This document shows, piece after piece, positions 7,470 to 9,211 of a stretch of 9,211 nucleotides of DNA. The DNA is from an uncultured Oscillospiraceae bacterium. Its GTDB lineage: Bacteria; Bacillota; Clostridia; Oscillospirales; Acutalibacteraceae. The DNA is taken from contig CATWUX010000089.1 in assembly GCA_958354085.1 (NCBI GenBank), positions 1 to 9,211 of the forward strand, read 5' to 3'. The notes under the pieces were generated by a model. The model was given only the letters and a program-made list of their open reading frames with translations, was not told where the DNA came from and made no database searches. Every line of letters begins with the position of its first letter. Position 1 is the first letter of the stretch. A program made the translations under genes and the position numbers.

Positions 7470-8717
7470 TTATCCGCCCGCAATCATGCGGGAAATATCG
7501 CTGAATGTCACGATAATCATCAGGCCGAACAACAGCAACAGCCCAATGAAATGCACCATACTTTCATATTTTGCGGGGATCGGGCGGCGGAATATGCCTT
7601 CAAACGCGAGAAACAGCAGCCGCCCGCCATCCAACGCCGGCAGCGGCAGCAGGTTGAAGATGCCCACATTGACCGTGATCATAATGACCATCATCAGCAG
7701 ATTGCGCACGCCGTCCATCGGATCCGGCTGCGTCACCACACCGGCCACTGCGTCTCCAATCGCATCCACCGTGCCAACCGGGCCTGCCAGATCGTTGAGG
7801 CCGAATTTGCCGGTCAGCAGATCGCCCAGCGTCCGCCAGATCATGATTGCAACCGAGTATTCGGTTTTCGCCGCCTGCGACAGCGTATTCAGCACCGTCG
7901 GCTTGACACCCAGCACGATAAAGTCGTAAATCAGGATACGCTGTCCCGTCTCCTCGTCGGTTTTCAGCTCGAAAGTCACGCCCGGCAGCAGGTTTTTCTG
8001 CTTTACGCCATCCACCGTACGATTGACGAGAATGTCAAACACGCCGTCCTCGTCACTTTGCAGCAGCATCACCAGATCGTATTCCGTCATCACACGTTTT
8101 CCGTTGATTTTCAGAATCTCGTCGCCGCCGCGCAGGCCGGTTTTATAGCTGGAGGCCGTTTCCGGCACACGAGCCAGCGTGGTCGTCGAATACAGCCGAT
8201 CGCCGGCCGCGTTCGCCGGCGTACACGCACCGAAATAGACCACCAGCAGTGCAAACCCCAGCACCAGATTCATCGCCGCGCCGGCGATCACGATGAGCAC
8301 CCGCCGCCAAACCTTCTTTTGATAAAACGCCCGTCCGTCCGCTGAAGCCGGCTGTTCCGCCGCTTCTTGCGCATCCTCCGCTTCATTCAGCGGCACCTCT
8401 GCAGCCGGCAGACTTTCGGGCCGTGTCCCGCCTGCGCCGGCGCTCGGCACCGAGGAAGGGCCGTTTGCATCGGCATCCTCGCCCTCCATCGCGCAAAAAC
8501 CGCCGATTGGAAACAAACGGATGGTATATTTGGTTTCCTTTTTGCCAAAAGACAACAGCTGCGGTCCCATGCCGATGGCGAATTCGTTGACCTTCACGCC
8601 CATCCATTTCGCGACCAGCATATGTCCCAACTCATGCACGAGAATAATGATGCCGAATATCAGAATGGCTGCCGCGATCTTTCCGACAGTCAATAAAATG
8701 CCAGCGATAACCAACAC
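7470..8717 (-). CDS. rseP: Site-2 intramembrane zinc metalloprotease (RseP/RasP family, M50)
   Basis: This membrane protease cuts transmembrane segments of substrates such as anti-sigma factors, cell-division proteins or signal-peptide remnants. From the chosen GTG start it has 415 residues. The first membrane helix holds the zinc motif HELGH (28-32). A conserved FPIGGFCAMEGED stretch follows (69-81), then an extra Ala/Glu/Pro-rich linker (about 79-128). The second helix lies at about 140-163, a PDZ domain at about 185-250, and NLLPLPALDGGR (355-366), with zinc ligand Asp363, near the third helix. A last helix lies at about 388-404. The frame is open further upstream to 8903, but that part is a basic, Trp/Arg-rich sequence overlying dxr. 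The GTG at 8717 lies one base after the dxr stop, which fits translational coupling; a TTG at 8714 or 8693 is possible. Start choice is uncertain; identity is not. Confidence 0.95.
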   Translation of the reverse strand: MLVIAGILLTVGKIAAAILIFGIIILVHELGHMLVAKWMGVKVNEFAIGMGPQLLSFGKKETKYTIRLFPIGGFCAMEGEDADANGPSSVPSAGAGGTRPESLPAAEVPLNEAEDAQEAAEQPASADGRAFYQKKVWRRVLIVIAGAAMNLVLGFALLVVYFGACTPANAAGDRLYSTTTLARVPETASSYKTGLRGGDEILKINGKRVMTEYDLVMLLQSDEDGVFDILVNRTVDGVKQKNLLPGVTFELKTDEETGQRILIYDFIVLGVKPTVLNTLSQAAKTEYSVAIMIWRTLGDLLTGKFGLNDLAGPVGTVDAIGDAVAGVVTQPDPMDGVRNLLMMVIMITVNVGIFNLLPLPALDGGRLLFLAFEGIFRRPIPAKYESMVHFIGLLLLFGLMIIVTFSDISRMIAGG

Positions 8718-8718
8718 C

Positions 8719-9211
8719 TCAATTTCTTTCGTGGACCGCTGCGCGGACACGCGCACGGCAGTCACGATCAATTTCCAGCACATCCTCCACCGTCTGCGGC
8801 GTCGGAAGCGCGCGCTCCAGCACGGTGCCAACCAGGCGCGGAATATCGGAAAAACCGATCTTCCCGTCAAGGAACAAGGCCACCGCCTGTTCGTTGGCGC
8901 CATTCACCGCCGCAGGATACAAACCGCCGCGTGTGATCGCTTCCCGACACAGGTTCATGCAGGGGAAAGTGGCATAATCCGGCGAAAAGAAAGTCAGCTT
9001 TCCCCACTCCGGCAGGCTCAGCCGCCGCACGGGAGACGGCACGCGATGCGGCCACGTCAGCGCATACTGGATCGGGATACGCATATCCGGCACGCCCAGC
9101 TGAGCGAGCACCGAGTTATCATCGTATTCCACCAGCGAATGTACCACGCTTTCCCGATGCACCACGATATCTATTTTTTCCGGCGGCATATCAAATAACC
9201 ACCGGGCTTCA
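8719..9211 (-). CDS. dxr: 1-deoxy-D-xylulose 5-phosphate reductoisomerase, C-terminal part
   Basis: Dxr converts DXP to MEP with NADPH and a divalent metal, the committed step of the MEP pathway, in the cytosol. The frame is open to the right edge, and 163 residues are visible beginning EARWLFD. The visible part covers the end of the catalytic domain (HRESVVHSLVEY, whose His18 of the fragment corresponds to E. coli His257; VLAQLGVPDMRIPIQYAL) and the C-terminal helical domain with NGANEQAVALFL. The NADPH-binding domain and the main metal and flap residues lie outside the window. An internal ATG (9189) is not the start, because the conserved EARWLFD motif precedes it. The gene ends in TGA one base before the rseP GTG. 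In related genomes cdsA and uppS often lie just upstream; that would be beyond the right edge here. Confidence 0.97.
   Translation of the reverse strand, partial: EARWLFDMPPEKIDIVVHRESVVHSLVEYDDNSVLAQLGVPDMRIPIQYALTWPHRVPSPVRRLSLPEWGKLTFFSPDYATFPCMNLCREAITRGGLYPAAVNGANEQAVALFLDGKIGFSDIPRLVGTVLERALPTPQTVEDVLEIDRDCRARVRAAVHERN

Noticed and set aside
6802..7929. A 375-codon + strand frame across ispG and rseP
   Set aside because: It spans two well-supported - strand genes and their gap, with low-complexity basic composition and no family features.
8718..8903. N-terminal extension of RseP by 62 residues
   Set aside because: The extension is Arg/Trp-rich, unlike any RseP N-terminus, and overlies the conserved dxr C-terminus.
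8521..9198. A 225-codon + strand frame opposite rseP and dxr
   Set aside because: Antisense shadow of two conserved genes; no motif or start signal.

Overview
The window is a stretch of bacterial chromosome, most likely from an anaerobic Bacillota (Firmicutes) of the Clostridia class, perhaps an Oscillospiraceae-like lineage. The evidence is a full-length PolC-type DNA polymerase III alpha subunit, which is typical of Bacillota, inside the clostridial gene order dxr-rseP-ispG-polC, together with the iron-sulfur, oxygen-sensitive MEP pathway and a fairly GC-rich coding sequence. The genus-level guess is inference only.

Layout. Bases 1-1832 (+ strand) hold an AT-richer module: the 3' end of an unrecognised gene, then a complete gene for a membrane-anchored lipase-like alpha/beta hydrolase with a strong ribosome binding site. 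Bases 1833-1901 separate convergent transcription units and carry a small hairpin and a near-symmetric bidirectional terminator. Bases 1902-9211 (- strand) hold a tight housekeeping operon, read from right to left: dxr (its 5' part lies beyond the right edge), rseP (site-2 protease), ispG and polC. dxr and rseP are separated by one base; the rseP-ispG and ispG-polC gaps are about 70 bases each, and each contains inverted repeats.

How the genes work together. Dxr and IspG are the second and sixth enzymes after DXP formation begins in the MEP isoprenoid route (DXP to MEP, and MEcPP to HMBPP). RseP is an intramembrane metalloprotease that cleaves transmembrane substrates such as anti-sigma factors or signal-peptide remnants. 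PolC is the replicative polymerase with built-in PHP and proofreading exonuclease domains. Their linkage is a conserved chromosomal arrangement rather than one pathway. The operon ends cleanly at the terminator after polC.

I found no RNA gene, CRISPR array, insertion sequence, attachment site or clearly new system. The points that most merit a second look are the polytopic-membrane lipase with ambiguous topology and its unknown upstream partner, an atypical N-terminal motif in IspG, and Ala/Pro/Glu-rich linker expansions in both RseP and PolC.
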